A stretch of DNA of 64,000 bases from Burkholderia sp. BCC0322 (GCF_902833045.1 NZ_CADFDU010000002.1:62001-126000), one strand, 5' to 3'. Counted from the first letter of the stretch, positions 51,037 to 60,159 are shown. Notes: generated by a model not told the origin, from the letters alone. Numbers and translations: made by a program.

Positions 51037-52620
51037 CTAACGCGCGCGCACCGACACGAACTTGCGCGCGTTGTTGCGCTGGATCAGCACCGCGATCACG
51101 CTGCCGCCGCTCGCTTCGAGCGACTGGATGTCGTCCGGCGTCTCCAGCAGCGTGTCGTTGAGCTCCAGCACGACATCGCCCGGCTGGATGCCGGCCTTGG
51201 CTGCCGGGCCGCGCACCGCGTCCACCATCATCCCGACCGCGAGACCCGTCGAACGGCGCTCGTCGTCGCTCAGCGCGTGCATCGTCAGCCCGAGACGATC
51301 GCCGCCGTCGCCCGCCCCTGCTCCCGGCCCCGGTCGTGCGGCCTCCTTCGGCGCAGCCATGCCGACGGTCGTGCCCGCATTGCCGGCCGCCTCGTCGGCG
51401 CCCGTGATCGTCAGCATCACCGGCGCGCGGTTGCGGATCAGCCGCAGCGGCGCCTTCTGGCCGGGCGGCAGCGCGGCGGCCAGGTCGTTCAGTTCGGCCG
51501 AGCGGCCGATCGTCTTGTCACCCAGCTTCACGATCACGTCGCCGGGCCGCACGCCGGCCGCGGCAGCCGGCGAGCCGGGCGCGACGCCGTTGACGAGCGC
51601 GCCCGCCGGACGCGGCAGCCCGAACGCCGTGGCGAGCCCGATGCCGACATCCTGCACGTCGACGCCGAGCGCATTGCCGGACGACGCGTCCGGCGCCTGG
51701 GACGGTTGCGCCTGAGCCTGCATCTGCTTCTGCAGTTGCGCACGCACCTTTGCCGCAAACGCGATCGGGATCGCGAACGTCGTGCTCGCGTAGCGGTCGG
51801 TGCCCGTATAAACCTGCACGGCGATACCGATCACGTCGCCCGCCCGATTGAACACGGGGCCGCCCGAGTTGTCGGGGTTCGGCGCGATGTCGGTTTCGAA
51901 GAACGGAAACGCGCTGCCGTCCGGCAGCCGGTGCGATGTCGCGCTGACGATGCCGGCCGTGACCGTGTTGCCCGATCCGTCCGGCGCACCGATCGTCATC
52001 ACCGGTTCGCCCGCGCGCACTTTCGACGAATCGCCGACGCGCACGAACGGCAGCTTCGTCGCGTTGACGCGCAGCACGGCGACGTCGCTTTGCGGATCGA
52101 CGGCCAGCACGGTCGCCTTGAATTCGCGGCGGTCGGTGAGCCGCACCGTCATGTCGGTCGCGTCGTCCACTACGTGGGCCGAAGTCAGCACCAGGCCATC
52201 CGCGCTGACGATGAAACCCGAGCCGCTGCCCGATACCGCACGTGGCGCCGTGTCGGGTGCCGGCGCTTGCGCTTGCGCCTGCGCTTGCGGGCCCTGCGCG
52301 GGCGGCGGTGCGTCGTGCCGGAAGAACGCGGCGAGCGGATCGTCGGGATCGAGGATCGTGAAAGACGGACCGCTCGCCTGCTGGTCGGGTGCGGTGGTCA
52401 TGATGGTCACGACCGCCGGTCCGTAGCGGTCGACGATTGCCGGAAAATCGACCGGCATCGCGTAAGGCGCAGCGGCCGGGCGCTGCTTCATGGGGTGGGG
52501 CGTAACGGGCGGCGAGAGCGTTCCGGCGAGGGCGGCCGGCGAGGCCGGCAAACAGCCGGCGAACACGCCCCCGATCAACGCGGTGCGAAGCACGGCGCGA
52601 GCAAGCGTCTGGCGAACCAC
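51037..52620 (-). CDS. HtrA/DegP-like periplasmic serine protease
   Basis: A 527-residue trypsin-like protease with two PDZ domains. The signal region is RQTLARAVLRTALIGGVF with AGC possibly a lipobox. Catalytic His is in TSAHVVDD, Asp in DPQSDVAVLRV and Ser in PDNSGGPVFN; the usual Gly before NSGGP is Asp here. Gln/Ala-rich linkers flank the domains. The start is GTG at 52620 with GGGAGG 6 bases upstream. It should degrade misfolded envelope proteins or have a related chaperone role. Confidence 0.85.
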   Translation of the reverse strand: MVRQTLARAVLRTALIGGVFAGCLPASPAALAGTLSPPVTPHPMKQRPAAAPYAMPVDFPAIVDRYGPAVVTIMTTAPDQQASGPSFTILDPDDPLAAFFRHDAPPPAQGPQAQAQAQAPAPDTAPRAVSGSGSGFIVSADGLVLTSAHVVDDATDMTVRLTDRREFKATVLAVDPQSDVAVLRVNATKLPFVRVGDSSKVRAGEPVMTIGAPDGSGNTVTAGIVSATSHRLPDGSAFPFFETDIAPNPDNSGGPVFNRAGDVIGIAVQVYTGTDRYASTTFAIPIAFAAKVRAQLQKQMQAQAQPSQAPDASSGNALGVDVQDVGIGLATAFGLPRPAGALVNGVAPGSPAAAAGVRPGDVIVKLGDKTIGRSAELNDLAAALPPGQKAPLRLIRNRAPVMLTITGADEAAGNAGTTVGMAAPKEAARPGPGAGAGDGGDRLGLTMHALSDDERRSTGLAVGMMVDAVRGPAAKAGIQPGDVVLELNDTLLETPDDIQSLEASGGSVIAVLIQRNNARKFVSVRAR

Positions 52621-52974
52621 GGTGCACCTCCCCCGGGCGTCGCGGCGCCGACATGCGCGAGACGCGCAGGCACCCGACAAGCACCGGTACACGCCTCCAT
52701 TTATAGTCCACGCGGCCTGTTCGAACATACGAATCGAAACCCGAATGCCGGGCGACACGGCAGGCGTGAAGCCGCCACGGCATTCGTTGTGAACAAAGTG
52801 CGCGATTCGTCAATCCGCACATCCACCACGCGACCATTTTTGACGATCAAGACCGCAGCACGTTCAGCTCGGGGAGCGAGACCAAAAATCGACGAACATC
52901 AACCTTGATTTTGAAGAGTCAACATTTAAAAGGTCGGCAAAATAAGTTGTCGTGATTGAACGGCGAGTCTCACC
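52621..52974. other. AT-richer intergenic region, no gene seen
   Basis: Between the protease start and the stop of the MocR gene, both on the minus strand. Bases 52790-52960 are clearly lower in GC than the surroundings, contain no long open frame, and should hold the protease promoter. No strong hairpin or repeat was recognised. Confidence 0.4.
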
Positions 52975-54447
52975 TCACGCCCCACCCACCCGCTCCGCGA
53001 TCGCCGACAGCATCCGCAACATCGGCTCGAACGCGTCGGCCGACGTATTGCCGAAACCGAGCACGAGCCCGTTGCCCGCCGATGCCGCATCGATCGAAAA
53101 GCCCGACAGCGGAAACGGCCCGATGCCGTGCGCACGCGCCGCGTCGACGATCGCGCGATCGCGGTAGCGCGCCGGCAGCCGCAGTGCGAGATGCAGCCCG
53201 CACGGCCCGCCCTCGATCTGATGCGGCACGCTCAGGGTGCGGTCGAGCGCGGCGAGCAGCAATCGCCGCCGGTCGCGGTACAGCCGGCGCATGCGGCCGA
53301 GATGGCGGCCGTACTCGCCGGTCTCGATGAAATCGGCCAGCGCAAGCTGCACGTGGCGCGTCCCGCCGCGCAGCATCTCCGGCAACACCGGCCGCACCGC
53401 CGCCAGCAACGCGTCGGGCAGCACGAGAAAACCGATCCGCAGCGCCGGAAACATCGTCTTGCTGAACGAGCCGAGATAGACGACGGGCGAATCCGGCGCG
53501 AGCCCGTGCATCGCGCCGATCGGCTCGCCGGTATGACGGAATTCGCTGTCGTAGTCGTCCTCGATGATCCACGCGCGATGCCGGCGCGCGGCATCGATCA
53601 GCGCGAGCCGGCGCGAGATCGACAGCACGGCGCCGGTCGGGAACTGGTTCGACGGCGTCGTATAGACAAGGCGCGGCGTCCGCTCGCGCCAGTCGTCTGC
53701 TTCCGTGCGCAGCCCTTCCGCGTCGACCGGCATCGGCACGACGTCGAGGTCGGCCGCCTGCATCGCGGTGCGCGCGCCGCGATAGCCGGGCTCCTCGACC
53801 CACACCGTATCGCCCGGGTTCGTCAGCAACTGCGCGCACAGCGCGATCGCGCCCTGTGCGCCTTCCGTGATCACGATCTGCTCGGGATCGCAGCGCACGC
53901 CGCGTGTCACGGCCAGGTGGCGCGCGATCGATTCGCGCAGCGCACGCTCGCCGAGCGGATCGCCATAGCCGAGCAGGTCGCGGCCGGCGCGGCGCAGCGC
54001 GCGGTCGATCGCGTGGCGCCATGCGTCCGCCGGGAAATGCGTCAGCGCGGGCACACCCGGCCGGAAGCCCTCCGATTCGCCGGTGTCGATGCGGCTCGGG
54101 CGAATCCGGCCGAGCCGCTGCGCAACGGCCGGCGGCGCGGCACGCCGGCGCGGCGGCGCCGGCCGTGAAAGCCCGACCACGCGCGTGCCGCGGCGATCGG
54201 ACTGCAGGAAGCCTTCCGCGACGAGCTGCTCGTAGACGGCGGCTGTCGTGTTGCGCGACACGCCGAGCGTTTCGGCCAGCGCGCGCGTGCCGGGCAGCCG
54301 CGTGCCGGCCGGCATCGCGCCGCCGAGAATCGCGTCGCGCACGCGGCGCAGCAACTGGCGCTGCAGCGAAGGCGCGCCCGGCGTGCGCGCCAGCGGCGCG
54401 TCGAGCGGCAGCAGCGGTGCATCGCCGGAAGGAAGGACAGTCGTCAT
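52975..54447 (-). CDS. MocR/PdxR-type regulator
   Basis: A 490-residue protein: GntR wHTH near residues 28-95 (GTRLPGTRALAETLGVSRNTTAAVYEQLVAEGF), then an aminotransferase-like PLP domain (ITEGAQGAIALCAQLL, IEDDYDSEFRH, and Lys in GSFSKTMFPALRIGF). It has the PdxR-like PLP-sensing architecture. It diverges from the tandem GNAT gene with 200 bases between starts, which is a candidate target. Confidence 0.87.
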   Translation of the reverse strand: MTTVLPSGDAPLLPLDAPLARTPGAPSLQRQLLRRVRDAILGGAMPAGTRLPGTRALAETLGVSRNTTAAVYEQLVAEGFLQSDRRGTRVVGLSRPAPPRRRAAPPAVAQRLGRIRPSRIDTGESEGFRPGVPALTHFPADAWRHAIDRALRRAGRDLLGYGDPLGERALRESIARHLAVTRGVRCDPEQIVITEGAQGAIALCAQLLTNPGDTVWVEEPGYRGARTAMQAADLDVVPMPVDAEGLRTEADDWRERTPRLVYTTPSNQFPTGAVLSISRRLALIDAARRHRAWIIEDDYDSEFRHTGEPIGAMHGLAPDSPVVYLGSFSKTMFPALRIGFLVLPDALLAAVRPVLPEMLRGGTRHVQLALADFIETGEYGRHLGRMRRLYRDRRRLLLAALDRTLSVPHQIEGGPCGLHLALRLPARYRDRAIVDAARAHGIGPFPLSGFSIDAASAGNGLVLGFGNTSADAFEPMLRMLSAIAERVGGA

Positions 54448-54649
54448 CGGAACATCGCAGCGTGAAAATGTCGGAACGTCGCGCACGGCTAGCGGCGCAC
54501 GGCGAGTGCAGGACGGCTCGTGGCCCGCGCCCCGAAACGCGTGGCACCATAAATTTGCCGATCCCTGGCGCTTCTCATGGTACCTCGCCGCGACTACGAT
54601 CGTCTGCATGCCGGCATGTCGCCGGCCGCCAACCGAAGCGAGATCGACC

Positions 54650-55852
54650 TTGTCCACGCTCACCAACGCTTTCCAGCAACCCATCGGCCACCCCGTTCCC
54701 GACTGGTCCGCGCGCCCGCGCCCGGAACGCATCGTGCTCGAAGGCCGCTACTGCCGGCTCGAACCGCTCGACGCCGAGCGCCATGCGGCCGACCTGCACG
54801 CCGCCTACGCACAGGCGCCGGACGGCAGCGACTGGACCTATCTTGCACACGGCCCGTACGCCGACGAATCGAGCTACCGCGACTACGCGCGGATCGCGCA
54901 GGCGAGCCCGGATCCGCTGCATTACACGGTGATCGACCGTGCCACGGGCCGCGCGGTCGGCACGCTCGCGCTGATGCGCATCGATCCGGCCAACGGCGTG
55001 ATCGAGGTCGGCTCCGTCACGTTCTCGCGGCTGCTCAAGCGCACGCCCATTTCGACCGAAGCGCAGTTCCTGCTGATGAAGTACGCGTTCGACACGCTCG
55101 GCTACCGGCGCTACGAATGGAAGTGCGACGACCTGAACATCCCGTCACGCAAGGCCGCCGCACGGCTCGGCTTCCGCTACGAAGGCACGTTCCGGCAGGC
55201 GATCGTCTATCGCGGCCGCAATCGCGACACCGCGTGGTTCTCGATCATCGACAGCGAATGGCCGGATGTCCGCGCCGCGTTCGACGCGTGGCTCGCTCCG
55301 GAGAACTTCGACGCGCAAGGCAAGCAGCGCCAGTCGCTTACCGCCATCCGCCACGCGCAGGCTCACGCGCGCGATGCGGCCAGCCGCGCGAATGACGCGA
55401 CGCGCGTCACGGTGCGCCCGCTCGTCGCCGCCGACGAAGCCGCGTGGCGCCCGCTGTGGCAGGGTTATCAGAAGTTCTACGACACCGCGCTGAGCGAGGC
55501 GGTGTTCGCGACGACGTGGGCGCGCCTGATGGATCCCGCCGAGCCGATGTTCGTGCTTGGCGCATTCGACGCGTCAGGTGTGCTGGTCGGGATCGTGCAT
55601 TCGATCTACCACCGTTCGTGCTGGACCGAAGGGCCGTACTGCTACCTGCAGGACCTGTACACCGCCCCCGACGCACGCGGGCAAGGCGCGGGCGGCGCGC
55701 TGATCGAGGCCGTGTACGAACATGCCCGCGAAGCCGGCGCGAGCCGCGTGTACTGGCTCACGCACGAAACCAACACGACGGCGCGCGCGCTGTACGACAA
55801 GCTCGCGAACCACGCCGGGTTCATCCAGTACCGGCACGACCTGAAGAAGTAG
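54650..55852 (+). CDS. Tandem GNAT acetyltransferase (two fused domains)
   Basis: A 400-residue protein with two GNAT folds. Domain 1 (about residues 20-215) is of the RimJ/RimL type: RYCRLEPLDAERHAADLHAAYA, SVTFSRLLKRTPISTEAQFLLMKYAFDTLGYRRYEWKCDDLN. Domain 2 (about 245-400) has RPLVAADEAAWRPLWQGYQ, CYLQDLYTAPDARGQGAGGALIEAVYEHARE (acetyl-CoA loop RGQGAG) and YWLTHETNTTARALYDKLA. The start is taken as TTG 54650 (STLTNAFQQPIG follows); an ATG at 54608 adds 14 residues. Substrates are unknown. Confidence 0.78.
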   Translation: MSTLTNAFQQPIGHPVPDWSARPRPERIVLEGRYCRLEPLDAERHAADLHAAYAQAPDGSDWTYLAHGPYADESSYRDYARIAQASPDPLHYTVIDRATGRAVGTLALMRIDPANGVIEVGSVTFSRLLKRTPISTEAQFLLMKYAFDTLGYRRYEWKCDDLNIPSRKAAARLGFRYEGTFRQAIVYRGRNRDTAWFSIIDSEWPDVRAAFDAWLAPENFDAQGKQRQSLTAIRHAQAHARDAASRANDATRVTVRPLVAADEAAWRPLWQGYQKFYDTALSEAVFATTWARLMDPAEPMFVLGAFDASGVLVGIVHSIYHRSCWTEGPYCYLQDLYTAPDARGQGAGGALIEAVYEHAREAGASRVYWLTHETNTTARALYDKLANHAGFIQYRHDLKK

Positions 55853-55876
55853 CGCGGCGTCGCAGCCGGCCGGCAT

Positions 55877-56356
55877 TCAGCCGGAAACGCCGGCCGGAGC
55901 GTGTGCGTCGTCACCGTCCGGCGCAACGCCACACGCCACGCCGGCGGCACCCGGCACCGACGCCCGGCGGATCATCTCGTCGCCATTGGCCGGCACGGGC
56001 CGCCGCACCGGCCGGAATACCGGCTCGCCCGGCTCGATCGGCTGCCCCGAGATCGCGCAGCGGCCCGGCTGCAACGCGACGCGCAAGCGCCAGCGCTGCT
56101 CGCCGTAATGGCACCGGCCGCTCTCGACCCAGCGAATCAGCAGCGCGTTGTCATCCGCCTCCAGCACCGTGACGAACAGTTGCGGGCGCAACGGCGAGAC
56201 GGCCGCGGCGGCGTGCTCGGGAACCGGCGCTCGACCGAGCGTCGCGAGCGGATGCGCGACGCCGCCACGCGGCGGCATCGCATCGTCTTCGACCCGTGCC
56301 GGCGCATCGCACGGCACGTCTTCTTCGCAAATCAGGCTTTCCATGGTGTTGAGCAT
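55877..56356 (-). CDS. DUF3331 domain-containing protein
   Basis: A 159-residue protein carrying a DUF3331-like core: LLIRWVESGRCHYGEQRWRLRVAL, then GRCAISGQPIEPGEPVFRPVRRPVPANGDEMI. Its C(x)nC turn (ISGQPI, after GRC) resembles a zinc-ribbon-like loop. DUF3331 is largely restricted to Burkholderia relatives and has no known function. Start ATG 56356 or 56344. It overlaps the tail of the upstream MFS remnant frame. Confidence 0.72.
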   Translation of the reverse strand: MLNTMESLICEEDVPCDAPARVEDDAMPPRGGVAHPLATLGRAPVPEHAAAAVSPLRPQLFVTVLEADDNALLIRWVESGRCHYGEQRWRLRVALQPGRCAISGQPIEPGEPVFRPVRRPVPANGDEMIRRASVPGAAGVACGVAPDGDDAHAPAGVSG

Positions 56357-56826
56357 GCTTGACGGATTTCCGTGCAGGTTGAACGGCGCCGCGCCCAGCG
56401 CCGGCCCATCGGTTCGCGCGGCAGCGACAGGCCGATCGCCGCGCCGGTAACGGCGGCCGCGAGCATCAGCCGGATGCCGCCCGACCAGCCAAATGCACCG
56501 ACGATCGCGCCGATCGCCGGCGGCCCGACCACCTGTCCGAGATCGTTGCTCCTGCACGACGTGGCCGATGCCGAGCGGCGCCGGTGGCGTACCGGCAGGC
56601 AGGCCGCGATGCCGCCGAACACGCCGCCGAACGGAAACACCGGCATGATCCCGCTCGGCAACGCGAGCGAGCCGCCGAACTCGTGCTGGAGCGACGGCAA
56701 TACGATCGTCGCCTTGCCGACGTGCAACGCCGACACGATGCTCGCGAGCACGACGTTCGCGACTGCGGCCCGGTCGCCGCGCGACGGCAGCGTGGCGGCA
56801 TCGGCCGCGACAGGCGATTCGGGCAT
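56332..56826 (-). pseudogene. Internally deleted MFS transporter remnant
   Basis: The frame starts like an MFS protein (ANVVLASIVSALHVGKATIVLPSLQHEFGG, span 1-2) and, after a garbled Arg-rich stretch, resumes at NDLGQVVGPPAIGAIVGAFGWSGGIRLMLAAAVTGAAIGL, which looks like spans 10-12. Most of the middle (about 250 residues) is missing. GGAGGGGGAG precedes the ATG, a leftover ribosome site. The product cannot be a working transporter. Confidence 0.65.
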
Positions 56827-57089
56827 CTCCCCCTCCGTTGAAACGGCCGCGTGCAACGGGATGCGTCACGCGTCCGAGATCGGACTGCCGCACATGATAC
56901 AAATTGAAGTTCACTTCAAGTAAAGGGGTAATGTGCGCAACGATCCGTTCCGCCAATCGCGGCAATGGGCCGGCATGGCAGCGTGCGCCTGCCTGATCCA
57001 AGCTGTCGGCTTCGCCCCGACGACGCTGCAAACGACCGCATGCCGACCGGCGCGATGCGCCGCTGCACGACAGCCCGGACGGCCAGGTC

Positions 57090-57668
57090 GTGCAATTCGA
57101 CGCCGGCATGGGGCGGCCATTCGAGCACGTCGTGATCGAGGGCGCGCCGGCGAATGGCGACGGCCCGTTCAGCGTCGGCGCGTGGATCACGCGCTACGGC
57201 GCCGCGCCGCTGCCGGCCGCGCTGCAAGGCAGGACTCGCCGGCTGTCGAACGAGCATTTCATGGCTGCCGATATCGGCAGGCTGCCCGCCGACGATGCGC
57301 TCGCGCGGGCGCTCGCCTGCCACACCCCGCACGACATCGATAGGTTCAATGCGCACGCCCCGTTCCCGCCGCTCCAGCCGAATCCGGCCGCGTTCCTGTT
57401 CGCACACCGGCTGGATGGGCAGATCGCCGCCGCCGCGCGCTATGGCTTTGCGTCGGCGCGCGATATCGTCGTCGACCGGGTCGGGACGGCCGACGCGTAC
57501 CGCCGCCGCGGCCTCGCGATGCAGTTGCTCGTCGCGATCGTCGCGCATGCCCGGCAACGCGGCGCGCAGCGCGTGTGGCTCGTGTCGACCGAGGCCGGCC
57601 TGTCGCTGTGCCGCGCGGCCGGGTTCACGCTGCTCGCACCGGTTGCGGTCGACGAAGTCGTCGCCTGA
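57090..57668 (+). CDS. GNAT family acetyltransferase, start uncertain
   Basis: About 192 residues. The C-terminal half is a clear GNAT core: FASARDIVVDRVGTADAYRRRGLAMQLLVAIVAHARQRGAQRVWLVSTEAGLSLCRAAGF (region, residues about 120-185), with the acetyl-CoA motif RRRGLA. The N-terminal third is weakly defined. The nominal start is a GTG with no ribosome site, and coding-like sequence continues upstream in the same frame until a stop near 56996, so the gene may be shortened or frameshifted at its 5' end. Confidence 0.6.
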   Translation: MQFDAGMGRPFEHVVIEGAPANGDGPFSVGAWITRYGAAPLPAALQGRTRRLSNEHFMAADIGRLPADDALARALACHTPHDIDRFNAHAPFPPLQPNPAAFLFAHRLDGQIAAAARYGFASARDIVVDRVGTADAYRRRGLAMQLLVAIVAHARQRGAQRVWLVSTEAGLSLCRAAGFTLLAPVAVDEVVA

Positions 57669-57700
57669 ATGCGCGTCGCACCACACCGGCCATCGCCGCG

Positions 57701-57749
57701 CGTCTCACGATTCGTCTCACGGCGCTGAGACGAACGTCCCAGCGTCTCA
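57701..57749. promoter_or_regulatory. Cluster of CGTCTCA / TGAGACG boxes
   Basis: Four copies: CGTCTCA at 57701 and 57713, TGAGACG at 57726 and CGTCTCA at 57743. They form two overlapping inverted repeats (spacers 6 and 10 bases). They lie 140-185 bases upstream of a sigma-54-like promoter, the usual position for enhancer-binding activators. Confidence 0.65.
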
Positions 57750-57884
57750 CCGGCGTGTCGTTCAGCTTTCGCAGCAAACTTCACGCCGCGCCCCCGTCAG
57801 ACCTTTTCCTGTCAACGAACCGGGAAATACCGCATCGCACCACGCACATCCGGTCGGATCGCCGCCCGGCGCCCCCACTCAGGC

Positions 57885-57899
57885 TGGCCCCGTTCCTGC
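57885..57899 (+). promoter_or_regulatory. Sigma-54-like promoter of the butanediol-type dehydrogenase
   Basis: TGGCCCCGTTCCTGC keeps GG and GC exactly ten bases apart and 10 of the 11 defined positions apart from the CACG core (CCCG) and one T. The predicted start is near 57911, 72 bases before the gene. Confidence 0.5.
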
Positions 57900-57982
57900 A
57901 TACCGGTCGATCGCGCAATCGCGCGACGGGCGCACCGGCAGCCACGCCTCGCGCCCGACGACAACCCGATGGAGACAGCAAC

Positions 57983-59080
57983 GTGAGTACACCGGCATCG
58001 ACCACAGCTCCCAGCATGAAAGCCGCCGTCTGGCACGGCCGCCACGACATCCGCGTCGAACAGGTACCCGTTCCGGAGCGCCCGCCGGCAGGCTGGGTCA
58101 CGATTCGCGTGCACTGGTGCGGGATCTGCGGCTCCGACCTGCACGAATACGTCGCGGGCCCCGTCTTCATCCCGGTCGACGCGCCGCATCCACTGACGGG
58201 CCTGAAGGGCCAGTGCATCCTCGGCCACGAGTTCAGCGGCGAGATCGCCGAACTCGGCGCGGGCGTGACGGGCTTCACGGTCGGCGACCGCGTGACGGCC
58301 GACGCATGCCAGCATTGCGGCACCTGCTGGTATTGCAGGCATGGGCTGTACAACATCTGCGAGAACCTTGCGTTCACCGGGCTGATGAACAACGGCGCAT
58401 TCGCCGAATACGTGAACGTACCGGCCGAGTTGCTGTACAAGCTGCCCGACGATTTCCCGACCGAGGCCGGCGCGCTGATCGAGCCGCTTGCGGTCGGGCT
58501 GCATGCGGTGAAGAAGGCCGGCAACATCGTCGGGCAGACCGTCGTCGTGGTCGGCGCGGGCACGATCGGCCTGTGCACGATCATGTGCGCGAAGGCCGCA
58601 GGCGCCGGGCGCGTGATCGCGCTGGAAATGTCGGCCGCGCGCAAGCAGAAGGCGCTGGAAGTCGGCGCGAGCGTCGTCGTCGATCCGAAGACGTCCGACG
58701 CGATCGCGGAAGTCAAGGCGCTGACCGGCGGCTACGGCGCCGACGTGTCGTTCGAGTGCATCGGGCATACAACCACGGCGAAGCTCGCGATCGACGTGAT
58801 CCGCAAGGCCGGCAAGTCGGTGATGGTCGGCATCTTCGAGGAGCCGGCGCCGTTCAACTTCTTCGACATCGTGTCGACCGAGAAGGAAGTGATCGGCTCG
58901 CTCGCGTACAACGGCGAATTCGCGGACGTGATCCGCTTCATCGCGGACGGCCGCATCGACGTGCAACCGCTCATCACCGGGCGCATCACGCTCGGCGACA
59001 TCGTCTCGCACGGCTTCGAGGAACTGGTCAACCACAAGGACCGGAACGTGAAGATCATCGTTCAGCCCGGCGTCGCCTGA
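57983..59080 (+). CDS. 2,3-butanediol dehydrogenase-type zinc alcohol dehydrogenase
   Basis: A 365-residue medium-chain dehydrogenase. Catalytic zinc ligands sit in CGICGSDLHEY and GHEFSGEI; the structural zinc loop is CQHCGTCWYCRHGLYNIC; the cofactor motif is VVGAGTIGLCTIM. The NPVPAELLYKLPD-type region and 350-residue core match the (R,R)-butanediol/acetoin reductase branch. The start is GTG 57983 with GGAGA 8 bases upstream; ATG 58016 lies 11 codons later. The sigma-54-like promoter fits induction by an AcoR-class activator, as for acetoin genes; this is inference. Confidence 0.85.
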   Translation: MSTPASTTAPSMKAAVWHGRHDIRVEQVPVPERPPAGWVTIRVHWCGICGSDLHEYVAGPVFIPVDAPHPLTGLKGQCILGHEFSGEIAELGAGVTGFTVGDRVTADACQHCGTCWYCRHGLYNICENLAFTGLMNNGAFAEYVNVPAELLYKLPDDFPTEAGALIEPLAVGLHAVKKAGNIVGQTVVVVGAGTIGLCTIMCAKAAGAGRVIALEMSAARKQKALEVGASVVVDPKTSDAIAEVKALTGGYGADVSFECIGHTTTAKLAIDVIRKAGKSVMVGIFEEPAPFNFFDIVSTEKEVIGSLAYNGEFADVIRFIADGRIDVQPLITGRITLGDIVSHGFEELVNHKDRNVKIIVQPGVA

Positions 59081-59172
59081 CCGCACGCGCGGCCGCGGCA
59101 GCGATGCGCGCCGCGGTACGCATGCTGCAAGTGTCACCCTGAACGGGCGGCGCGCCAGCCTGCCATTTCCCC

Positions 59173-59280
59173 CTCATTGCCGCCGTCGTCGAGCGGCACG
59201 AAGGCGCCATCCACGTGCACAGCGTCGTGCAGCAGGGCACCACGGTCACGATCACGCTGCCGGCCGCGGCGCTTCCGTGA
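59173..59280 (+). pseudogene. C-terminal fragment of a sensor histidine kinase
   Basis: Thirty-five codons read LIAAVVERHEGAIHVHSVVQ then QGTTVTITLPAAALP and stop. This is the end of an HATPase_c domain (the G2-box tail, HGG...GTTFTLTLP). No kinase start, phosphoacceptor or N/G1 box exists upstream; the preceding sequence belongs to the dehydrogenase gene end. It is a gene remnant. Confidence 0.6.
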
Positions 59281-59422
59281 CGGCGGCGCCGGCGGCAAGC
59301 GGCCGGGGCGGCACCGCATCCCCGCCCGATTCTTCGATATACTGGACCGAACCCTTTTCGGGGCAACCGCGGGCCACCACGCCCGTCGCACGTTCGCCCC
59401 AACCTGCGTGGAATTGCTCACC

Positions 59423-60079
59423 GTGAAACCGCGAGCCGGACTGATTCTCGAACTCTTCGTCAACCTGGTGCTGCCCTGGGTTGCCTACCGGGCTGCTCAG
59501 CCCTATTTCGGCGAAACCGGCGCGCTGTATGCGTCGGCGATCCCGCCGATCATCTGGTCGATCGTCGAATTCATCCGCTCGCGCCGCGTCGATGCGGTGG
59601 CGGCCATCGTGCTGCTCGGCATCGCGCTGTCGATCATCGGGATGGCGCTCGGCGGCAGCCCGCGCACGCTGCTGATGCGCGAATCGCTCGCGTCGGGCAC
59701 GATCGGCGTCGTGTTCCTGCTGTCGCTGTTCCGCGAACGCCCGCTGATCTTCTATCTCGCCCGCGCCACCGTGGCCCGCGAGATGGATGGCGGCGCCGCG
59801 CATTTCGAAGCCGTCTGGAACGCACAGCCGGGGCTGCGTCAAATGCTCCGGCGGATGACCTTCGTCTGGGGCGCGTTCATGACCCTGGAAATGCTGCTGC
59901 GCCTCTGGATGGTCGTGACCTGGCCGGTCGAACGCGTGCTGGTCGTGTCGCCGGTCATGGGCTACACCGTGTTCGGCTGCCTGCTGCTGTGGACGTTCTG
60001 GTACCGGCGGCGGATGCGCGAGCGCAACAGCGTCCACATCCCGGGCCGCGACGGCGTCACGGAAACCGCCGCCCGCTGA
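59423..60079 (+). CDS. VC0807-like membrane protein
   Basis: A 218-residue membrane protein of the VC0807 family (function unknown). It has about six spans: LILELFVNLVLPWVAYRAAQ, SAIPPIIWSIVEFIR, AVAAIVLLGIALSIIGMAL, LASGTIGVVFLLSLF, and two C-terminal spans, ending in a basic tail (RRRMRERNS). The start is GTG 59423 with GGAA 9 bases upstream. In-frame GTG and TTG codons at 59408 and 59414 are alternatives. Confidence 0.75.
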   Translation: MKPRAGLILELFVNLVLPWVAYRAAQPYFGETGALYASAIPPIIWSIVEFIRSRRVDAVAAIVLLGIALSIIGMALGGSPRTLLMRESLASGTIGVVFLLSLFRERPLIFYLARATVAREMDGGAAHFEAVWNAQPGLRQMLRRMTFVWGAFMTLEMLLRLWMVVTWPVERVLVVSPVMGYTVFGCLLLWTFWYRRRMRERNSVHIPGRDGVTETAAR

Positions 60080-60159
60080 CCGCCGACGGTTCCGGCCAGC
60101 ATGGCAAGACGGCTGCTGTATGATGCGCGGCGTCTCGTCCGACGAATGCCGCTCCTGTC

